From NCBI RefSeq assembly GCF_040954835.1, contig NC_090708.1, positions 27,230,001 through 27,294,000 on the forward strand: a DNA stretch of 64,000 bases, given 5' to 3'. Below the pieces are notes generated by a model. The model made no database searches and was not told where the DNA came from. It saw nothing but the letters and a program-made list of their open reading frames with translations. Positions 11,533-23,269 of this stretch are shown here, piece after piece. This DNA comes from Lepisosteus oculatus (lineage: Eukaryota > Chordata > Actinopteri > Semionotiformes > Lepisosteidae). How positions within the stretch are numbered: position 1 is the stretch's first letter; the number at the start of each line of letters is the position of its first letter. Position numbers and translations under genes: made by a program.

Positions 11533-14420
11533 ATACACTTTATTTATGTAGCACCTTTAAAGGTGGCTTCTTAAAGCGCTTTACAAAATGACAAGAACAA
11601 AAAATACACAAGTTGTGCACAATAAGAATATACAATGAAAGGAGATAGTAGATGGGGATACTAAATGCAGTAGGAGCAGAAGTATAAAGAACAAGCTAAG
11701 TTAAGGGTCTTTTAAAGAAGAAGGTTGTGAGTCTTGATTTTAGAGTTTAGAGAAGGTGACTCTCTGATATCTTTGGGGATTTAGTTCTAGAGCTTTAGGG
11801 AATAACAGGAGAAGCGCCTATCACCCATAGAGTGTAGATGGGCTTGGGGGACAGATAGAAGACTAGAATAAGTAGAGCGAATGTAGAGAGGTGGGGAGTA
11901 AGACGATAGTAGCTCAGAAAGGTACTAAGGTGCCAAGTCAAGCAGAGCCTTGTAGGTAACATGAGGAATTTGAAGTCTACACAAAACTTGATAGGAAGCC
12001 AGTGCAAGGTCTCCAGGATAGGATTAATGTGCACAAGACCTGGTCAGGATGCTGGCTGCTGAATTTTGGACATACGGGAGTTTGTTGAATGTGGGGTTTA
12101 GAAACTCTAGCGGGTAATGCATTACAGTAGTCAATTTGGGAGGACAAATATGTTGATCACCTTCTTTTAGCCACAGTTAGCGATAACATAGGATGTAGTC
12201 TGGTGATATTTCAGAGGTGAAAGAATTTTTGGACAATATGTTTCACATGTGGTTCAAATGTCAAGCCTGAATCAAATATTACCTCAAGTTTTTCAATTTA
12301 GACTGAAGTTCAAGTACAGTACTATCCACAGATAGGGTTACAGCATTGGCTTTACAAAGCTGATGGGATGCCAATAAACATGACTTCAGTCTTGTCACGG
12401 TTTAGATTAAGAAAATTTTGTATCACCCATGTGTTTATGTTGGAGATGCAATTAGAGAGAATACATCATCTACATACATCAGAGAATACATCACATCCCA
12501 CATCATTGTCAGGTTTGGTATGGATGTTGATTTGAGTACCATCAGTATAGAAGTGATAGCTGAAGCCATGTGATCTTAACAACTGACCAAATGGACATGG
12601 ACATGTACATGTAAATACTGAAAAGTAGGGGGTGCAGTATCGAGCCCTGAGGAACATTAGTTTAAAGGAGTCCAATTTAAGACCTTAGTCCACCAAGAGA
12701 GACATAGGACAGCAATCAAAGAGGTAAGACTTGAAGCATTTGAGAGCCGGGTCAGAAACTCCAAACACAGTCTCAAGATGAGAAAGTAAGATATCATGGT
12801 TAACAGTGTCGAAAACAGCACTGAGGACAAGAAGAATGAGGATAGAATGAGAACCAGAATCAGAAGTAATTAGAAGATTGTTAGTGACTTTGACCAGGAC
12901 AGTTTCTGTGCTGTGAAGTTGTCGGAAGTCAGATTAGAGGGGTTCAAAAAAGATATTTGCAATTTAACTGAATTGTTATAGCACATTCTAGAATTTTTGC
13001 AAGAAAGGGTAAGTTACAGATGGGGTGAGAATTGTTAAGATTGTCCAGAGCCATGTTTAACTTTTGTGGCATGGGTAATGGCAGCAGTTGTGAGGAATGC
13101 TGGAACAACACCTGTGCTCCGGGATTCATATATAATACTGAGGACAACAGGGCATAACTGAAACAGGACTTAAATAAAGTTGTGGGAATGGGATCTAATA
13201 GTTAGGTGGTAGATTTCATATGCAAAACAAGTTTACTGATGGATGTAGAGTCAGGAAGAGAGAAATAGGAGAGAAGGGAATCAGTAAAGCTAGGCAAGTA
13301 GGGAGGAGGTGTGGAAGTGATATGCCCTGTGGAGAGAATGTGATGCTGGATGTTGCTGATCTTGAAGCTAAAGAAATCTAAAATTGTGTTGCAAAGTTGC
13401 AATGAGGCAGGCAGTCTGCTGATAGTGGAGAAAATGTATCTAGGGTTGTTATGGTTATTTTCAATGATGTGAGAGAAGTATCTGGATCTAGCAGATTCTA
13501 TCATATCCTTATATTCAGACAGGCAATCTTTCCAAGCCTGATAATGTACTGTAATGTAAGATAGGCCAGAAAGACGCCAGCTACGTTCAAGTTTCTGGGA
13601 GACTGCCTTCATTGATCGCAGATGGTCGATGTACCAGGGGGCAGTGCAAGAGAAAGAGATGGTTCAATTTTTATAGGATCATAGGTGTCATTTGTAGATA
13701 AAAGAGCACTATTAAGCAAATGTATTTTGTTCTCTATATGATCACAGGTAGAGAAACAATATAAAGAGGATAGAACAGAATTCGTGAACCTAGGCTGATC
13801 TACTGAAAACTTAGAAACAGGTAACTCCAGATTGAAAAGATAGCTAAGTGGTCAGAGAGGCCTAGTTCAAGAGAAGAGAGGTGAGTAACAAAAGAGACAT
13901 TTGCAATGATTAAATCAAGGGTGTGTCCTTTGTTATGTGTTGGACTTAGAACAAACAGGGTTAGATCAAAGCATCCCAGCAGAGGTAGAAAATCCTTGAT
14001 TAAACTGGAAGACTGCGAGTCAATATGTATATTAAAGTCCCCAAGAATAAGGATCCTCTTAAATCTGGAATCATAAAAAAGTAAAGTAAACTGGCAAACT
14101 CACTTAAAAATGCTTCATTAGGTTTGGTTGGTCTATAAACCATGGCAATGAAGGTAGAGTGGGGAACAGAGACATTTAAAACAAGACACTCAAAAAAAGA
14201 GAAAAGAGGTACAGTTACAGGACTTAAACTGTAAAAAAGATTTTAAATAATAATAATGCCCCCACCTCTGCCTGAGAGACGAGGGAGGTCAAACAACCTA
14301 TACCCCGGACAGCAGGGTATCAGCCAGGTGAAAGCACAGTGGGTTCCAGGCATGGTAGAGGGAGTACATTTTTGAGGTTAGTGTCAATGTGGGATGGTCT
14401 TGCAGTCTTGTGCCGAGAGG
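11533..14420 (-). mobile_element. L2-clade LINE, long but decayed, minus strand
   Basis: The element reads right to left. At about 13860-14290 the endonuclease part is recognisable (LSGRGGG near 14270, then GDFNIHIDS near 14040 and THNKGHTLDLII near 13920). At 13400-13620 there is an RT N-terminal segment (SRYFSHIIENN). Near 12490-12640 lies the RT core, where the catalytic YADD box is degraded to YTDG. The C-terminal segment (INPILETLHWLPIKF) is near 12000-12030. The 3' end is the tail 'gcgctttaagaagccacc' at 11560-11580. Frames are broken by several shifts and stops, so it is dead. It may extend to about 14880. Confidence 0.85.
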
Positions 14421-14429
14421 CAGGGATAG

Positions 14430-15930
14430 AGACTCCGCAGGTGGATGAGGGAAAGAAATAGTGTTCTGTGCTGCTGTGAATATAATGCATTAGTCACAGG
14501 ATCCAAATATTACAGAAGTAATCATACGTGTGTTTTTCCAGGAAATAATTCCATTTCAGTTTCAGCACTTGCAGTGAGGAGTACCTTAGAAAGATGTTTA
14601 TGGAATCCACCATGATGTGACAGAACCGGGAAGGGAATCCTGAAGCAGGGCAGTAGCAAGTGATTAAAGAAAAGACGTCAGCTGAACAATTTCAGCAGTG
14701 AGTAGTCGGCAGTAGAAGCAGTCACAGTAGTTAAAAACAAAGGAGACAGAGGAAAAAAAGTAAAAGCAAAAAATAATAAAAAGTAGTTAAATAAAAAAGA
14801 GGAGCAGCAGCCAGAAGCACCAGCATTCCTACACAAACTGAACCAGAGATCGTGCAAAATATCAAAATATCATAAAAGAAATGCAGCAAAGATCTACTTG
14901 ATTAGAAAGAGTTTAAAAGAAATCCATAGACCAAGACATCATAAAGCTCTCTTCACCCTTAAACACACCAAGAATATATCACACGTATCGGCTTTGTTGA
15001 GTCTGTTGTTTATTTCTGTGGTGACCAGGGGTCGAAGTCTATCACCCAAAGAGCATTTGTCAAAGGACCTGCAAGGTGGGTACCAGGATTATACCCACTA
15101 ACATACTGCCCAATCACCAAATGTGATGTTGTACCTTAAAATGTGGAACCCATCTCCTTTTTGTTGGTTAACTCACTGCTCATCTTTTCTCATCAGTTGA
15201 ACTGGCAATCTGTCTTCTCCAGCTACAGTACATGACTGCAAACTTTTTTCTAATATACCAGTCTGAGAAAGTTATTAAAAAACAGAATTCTGCCAAAGAT
15301 ATTCTTTCTGAATGAGAAGAAATCTTATGTTTGTAAATCCACGGTTGTTTTTGTCTCATCAACAATATCAGATAGTTGGACTATTTTTGTTAACATCCTG
15401 AATATTACGGTATATTCAACAAAAAGTGAACCAACTTTCTCCCCACCAGTCTCAATTGTTGTCAGACTTAGCACAAACTGTTATAAACAGATGTTCAGCT
15501 ACTCTAACTTCTGGCAGAGATGTCCTCAGCAATGGTAAGCAAAGCTCTCTCTAACTTTCTCTATCTGCACTGCGACACTCCCAGCATAGACCAAGCAACT
15601 GACATGTCATACTAGAGACCAACCCAGGCCAGCTCCATCTTTCCAGTGGGAATTTTAAATTCAACAAGGAACATTTGGCCAAAGGATAAAAAAAAAAAAT
15701 CAAAGACACTGAATAATCCCTTGAAAACAGTAAAGTCAATCATAAAGTGAAGTGGAAACTCCAGAATGTTTTAGGTCATGTTCTCTCAAAATCTGAGTAG
15801 CCATCGGGAATATGTGAACAATGCCAGTTAGCAATGCCAGTGTGAGGCTAACTGAGACTTTAAAAGAGTAACAGGTGTCATTGCTGCCAGAAGTCATGCT
15901 TCCAAGTACAGATTCAGGAGGCAGATTATG
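14430..15930. other. No gene seen
   Basis: 14430-14890 may be the 5' part of the LINE to the left. From 14900 to 15930 only short unrelated open frames occur on both strands, without recognisable domains, and no repeat pairing with other parts of the window was noticed. Confidence 0.4.
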
Positions 15931-16516
15931 TACTGTACAGATGCAGCCATTCAAAGTGCTCGGTACAGACACGTACTGGAGGTAATTGGCTACGGCGCCG
16001 CGCATTGTGACCCACGATGACGCGCGGTACCGCAGTACGTGATTGGTTGACCGACAGGGGCACTCATGGTCCGTTGGTCTGTCATAGAAAGATTTACAGT
16101 AAACGTCTTTACTGTCCTGTTGTAGTATTGAATATTCATATGGAATTTTACCACTGAAGGGAAATCTTAGTAGCTGAGCATAAAAAGAATAGGAGCATAC
16201 TGTAACGCGTGTGTAGGCCATAAACGATATTAATTTTGGAACATAAACATACAGCATATGGCTGGTCTTGGTACTTTAAAGAAAAAATACACACCAGTAT
16301 TTCATTTCACCCTAAACATTTTAAGCATCGAAGTCTTTAACTAACGAGATAATGGAGTGAACAAGCATACTTTTAGAATTTGATTAAAAGGGAATATAAT
16401 ATGGAATCGCGTATCTAAAGAAATTAACGTACCGCAACACAAGAATAGTACACGCTGTACATTGTCTGTTGATAATGTTTCTGTAGTGCTTTTTCAGCAC
16501 TCTGCATGTGACCTTG

Positions 16517-16582
16517 CTGGTGGCGCTGTGGGTTAGGTTCCTGACTCCCATGTCACATGGTCTGTGATCGAATCCCACTGGA
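16517..16582 (+). repeat. tRNA-like pol III module, left arm
   Basis: Box A-like TGGCGCTGTGGGTTAGG and box B-like TCTGTGATCGAATCCC lie at tRNA spacing, followed by an A-rich/T-rich arm sequence. An almost identical module occurs at 34911. Other copies of the arm carry different modules at this position. Confidence 0.55.
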
Positions 16583-17159
16583 GCCATTACTTTTTTTTTT
16601 AACAAACATTTCTTTGAAAAAATAAAACGCTTCCCTTGGTCAGAGATTAAATAAAACCTCACTCACACCAAACAAATGTATATTACTAAATATCAATACA
16701 TGATCGAATTTAAGTCATTTTAATAACAATGAATAGTCACCTATGCGTTACAATATAAACATTTATGTTGATTTAAATCGCATTTTGATTTAAATCGTAA
16801 ACGCATGTTTAAATATATGTGTTTTTTTATTCACAATCAGACAAAAGCAACATAAATTGAGATCTTTGTCTTCTAAGTATCTTAATAAACTTTCAGCATA
16901 ACTTTCTCCCCGTTTAGATTTATTTTTTTGGGGATCTTTGGATCAAACGTGGAAAGATTAGATTGTAATTGTTTTTATTTTTTAAATACATTTTATAAAA
17001 GTGTAATCTATGCTAAAAAGTTGTACACCACCTGCTATAAAGATACATATTGTAATACTTTCGGGTTCAGATAGGACAGACAAGAGAACTCAGACTTGCG
17101 GATTTAAAGCAAGTTAAAGCCTTGATTTTATATATCACCTTTAAAAGTGGAATCTCAAA

Positions 17160-17460
17160 GCAAAGTAAATACCCAACACTGATTGTACCCATCTGTCATG
17201 CTAATAAAGCACCTTGAGTTGAATTGAATTGAGGGAGAGAGGTGGAAGGGCGAGCGAGAGAGCCAGGACAGACAGGCAAATAAGATACACTCCACAGACA
17301 CTCACAACAGCGACATATCCTAAAACGTTTGCACATTTAGTTAAGTTATTACTTGGTTTTCAAAGTGCAATGAAATACAATATTGTTGTTGTTGGTGTTA
17401 TTGTTGTTTTTACCCTGTAAAGCGTTTTGAGAAGCCACCTTTAAAGGCAATATATAGAAG
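17160..17460 (+). repeat. Two LINE 3' tails inside the giant transposon
   Basis: 17190-17235 matches the tail of the LINE at 51667 ('ctaataaagcaccttgag' then GAATT repeats). 17355-17460 is an L2-type tail ('aaagcgttttgagaagcc' then 'acctttaaaggcaatat') preceded by a GTT-rich tract. The latter is the reverse complement of 24910-25020. Confidence 0.65.
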
Positions 17461-17906
17461 CACTGATTCTTAAGGAATGTGTTCCGCTGGGGATTACATT
17501 TTTTTTTATTTTTTTTTAATCGCGTATCCAATTAAATAGCAGTATAACCTTTATGTGACCTCACCTTAAGGACAGCACATACAAGGGTTAATTGCACAAT
17601 GAAGCGCGCCAAGAAATTTAAAATAGTCTTCTTTAGGTGTGAGGGTAGGAGTGGATCGCAGCAGGCATAATCAGCAAATTAGGAAAACAAAGAACAGGAC
17701 AGGTAAGACGTGTATCCAGAGAGCGAGTGATCAGAAAAAGGGACAGCTGTTACGCCCAGGTTTTCGACTCAATTGTTTTAACTTGCTAATGCATCAGACA
17801 CATTTCCTGGTGTCCTGGTATTAGCTTATCGGTATGGTGTAAGTTTTATCTGTACCATACCATACAGTATATAGGTACAGAATTCAAGCTGCACCACTGT
17901 ATCGCT

Positions 17907-18959
17907 TTGGTAAGGAGATGGACAATCTCGAAGACTCTCTCACACCAAATAATGAAGATGAAAAGCAACGGGAAGTCAACACATGACATTGTAAAGCATT
18001 TGGCTTCGATGGACATCTTCGTTTCTGAAAGCACAGTGAGACGACATTATAAAGGGGAGAGGAGGCAAAGAGAATCTAAACCGAGGACGATTCAAAGGTA
18101 AATAACTTTCTAAAAATACTTTTGCATATAAATACAACTACGCACATTATTTTTAAAACTAACTGTTGATCTATTTTTTTTCAAGTCCTATTGTGCAAGA
18201 CAATGATGAGCTACCGGCGATGCAAGTTCAAAGACGGCTATGGGCTGACCTCGGTGCGACCGTTAGTCCGACATCGATAAGAAGAGTGCGCAGGAGGCTT
18301 GGATGGAGATACAGAAAAACCAACACATGCCCGATGATAAGGCTAAAAAACAAAGAGGAAAGACTCAAACAAGCGCTCCAATGGATTGAACAGGGGGAGG
18401 CATTTCAGGATGTACTTTTCACCGACGAAACAACAGTGGCTCTGGAACAGTGTCGTTTTGCAAAAAGGGGTGATATGTGGACAAGCCAAAACCCAAACAT
18501 CCACTGAAGGTTCACGTCTGGGGGGGTATGTCTAGAAGAGGCCCGGGACCACTTCTTATTTTCGAAGGAATTATTGACTGTCAATTCTTCAAGGAAGTCG
18601 TTGTCACACAGCATGCCGCCCCATATATCAGAGAGCACTTTGGATCAAGGCACCGTCTCTTTCAAGACAACGATCCAAAACACACAGCAGCAAGGGCGAG
18701 GCTTGTAGCAGAAGGAGTGAACTGGGTGAAAACTCCAGCCGAATCCCCAGATCTAAATCCGATAGAGATGGTTTGGCATTCGCTGAAAGACTACATTCGG
18801 AAAACTGCTAAGCCGGTCACAATGCAGGAACTGATCAATGCGATCTATAAATTCTGGGAAGAAGAACTGACCGAACAAAATTGTAACAATTTTATTAACA
18901 GGCTGTTTCGTGTTCTTCCTAGGATTGTTGACCGGGGCGGGGGACATTCGGGAATGTGA
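17907..18959 (+). pseudogene. Tc1/mariner-superfamily DDE transposase, one intron, one frameshift
   Basis: Exon 1 (to 18097) encodes an N-terminal helix-turn-helix region (KTLSHQIMKMKSNGKST, then VSESTVRRHY). A canonical GT...AG intron of 88 bp (18098-18185) follows; splicing joins AG to T as an in-frame serine codon and removes the stop that ends exon 1. Exon 2 holds the DDE fold: first Asp in LFTDETTVAL (18424-18426), second in [10 protein letters not shown] (18666-18668) and Glu in DLNPIEMVW (18765-18767). A one-base frameshift at about 18480-18505, before [15 protein letters not shown], disables it. By my count 32 residues separate the second Asp and the Glu, against 34 in Tc1. The combined length is about 325-330 codons, usual for the superfamily. 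The true start is unclear: the frame is open upstream of the first in-frame ATG at 17952. Confidence 0.88.
18098..18185 (+). other. Putative 88-bp intron in the transposase
   Basis: Donor AAG|GTAAAT and acceptor TTTTTTTTCAAG|T bracket an AT-rich stretch with a pyrimidine tract. Removal keeps the reading frame between two segments that both match Tc1/mariner transposase. Reading through without splicing hits TAA at 18099-18101. Confidence 0.75.
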
Positions 18960-20480
18960 GTCTGAAAAAGACAGTCTCACGTTCGTGGACAGTCTGTCCA
19001 CAAACAAAACATTCCTGTTAGACAAGGGGAATGTAAAAAAAACAATTACTTTTTGTCAATAAAAACCCGTGTGTGTCTCTCTCTCTGCTGAATGAATAAA
19101 AGCATTTTATTAAAAACACGTTTGTGTCTGTCTGGGTATTTACTTTGTAATCTGTGGTTTACATCTACTGTATTGCTTTGAGTTACCACTTTTAAAGGTG
19201 ATATGTAAAATAAAGTTTTTTATTATTGTTATAGAGAAACATGATCAGATTTTCCCTGGTTCAAAAAAAAGATCTAAAGTGCTACACCTAACTTTCTTAA
19301 TTCGATGTATTAAAAGCAGTGAACTACTGTAGGTGTAACATAACATTCAGAAATACAATCGAGAATAGTTTTGTGGTGTTTGTATAGATGAAACGTTCCT
19401 AAAACGTATAACGTAACAAAATTAAAGACGATTAAAATCTGTAATCTTTCCACTTGTACTGTATGTCATCGGAAAATACAAGAAGTTTCTGCTTTGTGTA
19501 AGGATGGTATTAAAAAGTAATCTAAGTGGTGAAAAAGCTGTGCTCAATGTATTTAAGGGACTTAAAAGTAAAAGGAGATGCTTCATATTGCTTGACTAAT
19601 TTTAAAAACTAAGTTATAAATGCAGACGCTCCCTCGGTGCCGTGCCGGGTGTAAATATCTAAATATACATTCGTCCTGGGCAGAGGCCGAAGAGCGCCCG
19701 GCTGGGGTGCGCGGGGAAGAGCAGGACAGGAGTGAAAGTGGTCAGGGCGGGGTTAAGGAAGGCCGCCGAACAGTGCGGGTGTCCCACAGTGAAGCGGGCG
19801 TACAGTCTGGGCAGGTATAGATTACACTTTTCTAAAACGTATTTGAAAAATAAAAACGATTACAATCTAATCCTTCCACGTTTGATCCCCAAATCCCAAG
19901 AAAAATAAATCTAAATGGGGAGAAAGCTATGCTTAAAGTTTATTAAGATACTTAGAAGGCAAAGATACTGTATCGATTTATGTTGCATTTATGTTGCAAA
20001 AAAAACACATATAATTAAACACGCGTTTGCGATTTAGATCAAAACGCAATTTAAATCAATGTAAATGTTTATATTGTAACGCATACTGTCCAGTCTCCAT
20101 TTCTCTATAAAAATGTACTCTATTACAAATTTACAATTTGTTGATAATAGAAATGTTAGGTTCTCTAAAGCTTTGTGATAGCTGACCCACCCAGGCAGCA
20201 AAAGATCAGCTGCACTGGTAAGATGCTACACCGAACATATGATTAATAACCTTTTAAATCTGAAGGGAGATCTGAATGGATCCCCCCCACACACACACAA
20301 TAGAAGCAGGAAGCAGAAGCAGGGACCGTTGTCAGAAGGGAAGAAGGTGACTATTTATTGTTATCAAAAATGACTTAGAATCGATCATGTTGTGATATTT
20401 TGAAATATAAAAGTCAATTGATTGTCCATAATATTGCTATTCTATTTTTTCAAAGAAATGTTTGTTAAAAGAAAAGTCAC

Positions 20481-20546
20481 AGCACCAGCTGGATTTGAAC
20501 ACAACCCGTGAGTTGGTAATCAAGCACGTAGAGCAGTGGGCTACAA
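20481..20546 (-). repeat. tRNA-like pol III module, right arm
   Basis: On the minus strand a B-box-like GTTCAAATCC lies inside an arm position equivalent to the module at 16517, but with different sequence. The flanking 'caaagaaatgtttgttaaaa' is the usual arm context. Confidence 0.5.
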
Positions 20547-21539
20547 GGGAAGTCGCATGAAGAGAGAGGCGAAACAGCCCTACACATCCCTGTCGCAGTA
20601 CACGAATATAATCATATCGTTATTAATTTCTTTAGATACACGATTCCATATTATATTAGCAGAAAAGCTTAAAACTACCACTTTTTTACATGCTATTTCA
20701 CATGTTAGTTAAATACTTCGATGCTTAAAATGTTGAGGGAGAAATGGAATACCGGTGTGTATTTTTTCTTTAAAGTACAGATTCCTGGAATCTGACTGGC
20801 TGACACCCTTCTGAAGTGGTTCCATAATATCTGGTATACAGAAAAGAAAGCGTTGATAAAAAAGCCTGGATTCTCATGTATCTGATACAAGTATCTTTTA
20901 ATACAGTTTTTGCTGTGCTCTTGAGGATCCTTGTGAAATTTTGAGCTCTAGTTGAATGATAAGTGTCACATTTTAAATAATTTTTGTAGTTCGAAATTAT
21001 GAAATGCCCTGTTAAAAGCAAGGGAGTTTTTATGTTCGTTGAAGTAAAAGAAAATGCCTGACAAAGTATGGCTTGGACAGATTCCAAGTGCTTGTACAAA
21101 TGTGCTAAAGAAATTATACTTTGAGTATACAGCTTGTCCAAAGTCATTCATTATTAATACTATTAGTAATATCTTCGGTAAAGGCTTTGATGCATAAATA
21201 TTTCTGATAAAAGTAGGTTGTGTACTTTTGTCCAACTGAGCAATCTTGCTTTCATAAAATATACCAACATTTTAATGACTGATGATTAACATGCTGTAAT
21301 ACACAGTTTAAATTTTAAAGCTCAAATGCTGTACATGAGAGGTTAAGCTTTATTGGCTCCTCCTGGCGGTTTTACAAGGTGATGCCAGATACTTTCTGGC
21401 ATGACGTCAAATGACGCGATTAACCCCGTGATACTGCATGATACCGCGACACGCCCACCGGGGTATACCGTGAAATACCACACCCATTTTGAATGGCTGC
21501 ATCTGTATGTTGTCAACATATACTGTATAATAATGTCTG

Positions 21540-23035
21540 ATTTTTCTTTTTTTAGTTTTTTTGAGATTTAAATTTCTTTAATCTGTAAAAGTGTTCAGTA
21601 AGAGCATTCAATTTTTGATTTAAAATATTCACATTAAGAAAATCTATACATTATGTGTAAATCAACAAATTGGGACATAATTGAAAAGGGATGGATACTC
21701 TTGCCAAGTTTTGTACTATATGTATTGTTAGAAAAAAAAACACCTTGGCCAACGTGATTCTTGAAGGTTTCATAATGACATTAATAAGTATAAGACATGG
21801 TAAATGCTAAAGTATTTCTGCTTTAGACTTTTCTCCTATACAGCCTGATACTAAGAAAAGTAACTATGGGTCAAGTTGATTACAGTATATGTAGATTAAT
21901 TCCAGCTATCACGACTGTTAGCTTGTGATCTATCTGTTACTTCAGAGGCTAAATGAAACAAAATCCCTCATGTTTTCTTGTTTCAACTCTTCTGCTAGTC
22001 AAAAGTGGCCTCAAACACAAAAGAGTCAATTACAAGAACACATTGATATGCAATGTGTATGATCACAAATCTGCACAAAAAATCCAAAAGCTCTGCTTGC
22101 AGGAGCACACTACAGACCTCCCATATCACACAACACAACAAAACAGTAACAAAATGTATTGTTTCAGTAGCAACTTGTTGAACATATTGGTACTTTTTGT
22201 GTATTTCAGAAGCAGTAGACATATTTTCCAGAAAAAAACTAAAACCAAAAAAAGTAAAGGTGGTCAATGACCCTTTTTTTAAACTGAGAGGTTTCATTTG
22301 ATTTAGTCTTTTGATAAAAAATGGCATCCATCGCCCAAGAAGATGTCTAACCTCAGCTACATCATAAGACCAGCACATTATATTTACAAAGTCTCTAAAC
22401 ACAATTATAACTGACATTGCTCTTGAAATACATCTTTCTAAATACATCTAAATTTGTATTTATATTCAGAGTATGCTGTCATAAGTTCAAGCACGATTAA
22501 ATAATATAGATGAAATTAACAGTATCTGCAATTACAAACAAGACAATTTAAATATTTAAGACTATCTAAGAGAAGCAAAAAAATTAGATACATACTGCCA
22601 AAGCTTGGGATATTTTTATGTAATGTATATATTTCAGTAAATGGTATGTTTAAAAAATGAATATACTTTAAAATTATATTTAGAACAGAGCAGATAAATA
22701 TAGTCAGAACAATGAAAAGTATGCATACAAAACTTAGAATACTCACTGTACTTACAACAGTTTTATAGTACTATAAGATAATTTTGCCAAACATAAAAAA
22801 TGTAGGAAAATATATTGTAAGAAGATATATACAGTACATAGCATACGTATATGGAGAATGTGTGAATATACATATACATGAATACTGTATGTGAATATAC
22901 ATAGAAGTGTATATGTATGTTATAAATACATACAGTATATATTCACATGAAATATATGTGAATATACATATAAATAGAAAATAAAAGTAAGAAGATATAT
23001 ATACTGTATATAGCATACAGATTCAGAGATATTAT
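21540..23035. other. AT-rich, no gene; TATA/CATA low-complexity tract
   Basis: No supported coding sequence. 22820-23030 is a degenerate array of 'gtgaatatacatata'-like units in both orientations; the long open frames there reflect this composition. Confidence 0.5.
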
Positions 23036-23053
23036 TCTGTATTTTCTACATAC

Positions 23054-23105
23054 CTGCAGCCTATTCTGTGTGCTCTTCCAGCACAGAACACACCTACTGG
23101 ACAAG
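23054..23105 (-). other. Putative non-coding first exon of OR1
   Basis: On the minus strand the segment ends GGCTGCAG followed by GTATGT, a strong splice donor (intron from 23053). It aligns with 61111-61165, which also ends in CAG|GTATGT, although the sequence beyond the donor is unrelated in the two loci. It lies 12.6 kb upstream of the OR1 coding exon on the same strand. OR genes usually have short non-coding first exons. Linkage to OR1 is inferred. Confidence 0.5.
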
Positions 23106-23240
23106 AAACACTTCCTTTCATCTCAGCAGCTTTTATGCACAGCAGCTTTTATTCACTGTGACTCCAGAGGCTGATGCGTGCAGAGCTATAACTGTAGTTC
23201 TTATTAATCCAGACAGACAGAAATTAAGAACTAGATGGAA
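23106..23240 (-). promoter_or_regulatory. Putative OR1 promoter
   Basis: Reading on the minus strand, GGATTAATAA (about 23202-23211) fits the TAAT core of homeodomain sites typical of OR promoters. It is followed by a TATA-like GCATAAAAGC (23129-23138) about 25 bp before the proposed start. The same order of elements occurs at 61166-61265, and the two blocks are clearly homologous throughout. Confidence 0.5.
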
Positions 23241-23269
23241 CATGTCTAAAAGGCCAATGGAAAAAAAAT

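Larger units (their letters stand above)
15938..21505 (+). mobile_element. Large TA-flanked DNA transposon with intron-bearing transposase
   Basis: The left end CAGATGCAGCCATTCAAA starts at 15938 and its exact reverse complement ends at 21505; each is flanked by TA (15936-15937 and 21506-21507), the Tc1/mariner target. The total is 5568 bp. Outer sequences after the 18-bp terminus differ (A-type left, B-type right). The inner arms pair as imperfect inverted repeats: 'actttaaagaaaaaatacacacc' at 16273 against 20751-20776, the 'ggaatataatatggaat' zone, tRNA-like modules, and about 16600-17110 against 19815-20470. A DDE transposase pseudogene occupies 17907-18959, with an AATAAA at 19059. LINE tails lie inside at 17170-17470 and 19135-19260. 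The copy at 55076-58119 shares both ends. Confidence 0.85.

Noticed and set aside
15736..16257. 173-codon open frame on the minus strand
   Set aside because: It lies across the left end of the giant transposon (15938) and reads through its non-coding arm; the equivalent arm at 55076 does not keep the frame.
16517..16582. Candidate functional tRNA genes at the tRNA-like modules
   Set aside because: A and B boxes are imperfect, no acceptor stem pairing is evident, no terminal T-run follows, and all modules lie in repeat arms.
20770..21147. Open frame on the minus strand with a recognisable counterpart at 57162-57626 (shared segments such as RILKST and DTCIRYMRIQAF)
   Set aside because: Comparing the two copies base by base, most differences change the amino acid (for example AHL/AYL, AIL/APL, a run of three replacements at STN/AMD, K/E), and the third copy at 53640-53860 has stops. 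That is neutral drift in a repeat arm, not a conserved protein.
22771..23016. Hydrophobic Tyr/Ile-rich frame resembling a membrane protein
   Set aside because: Translation of a TATA/CATA low-complexity tract.
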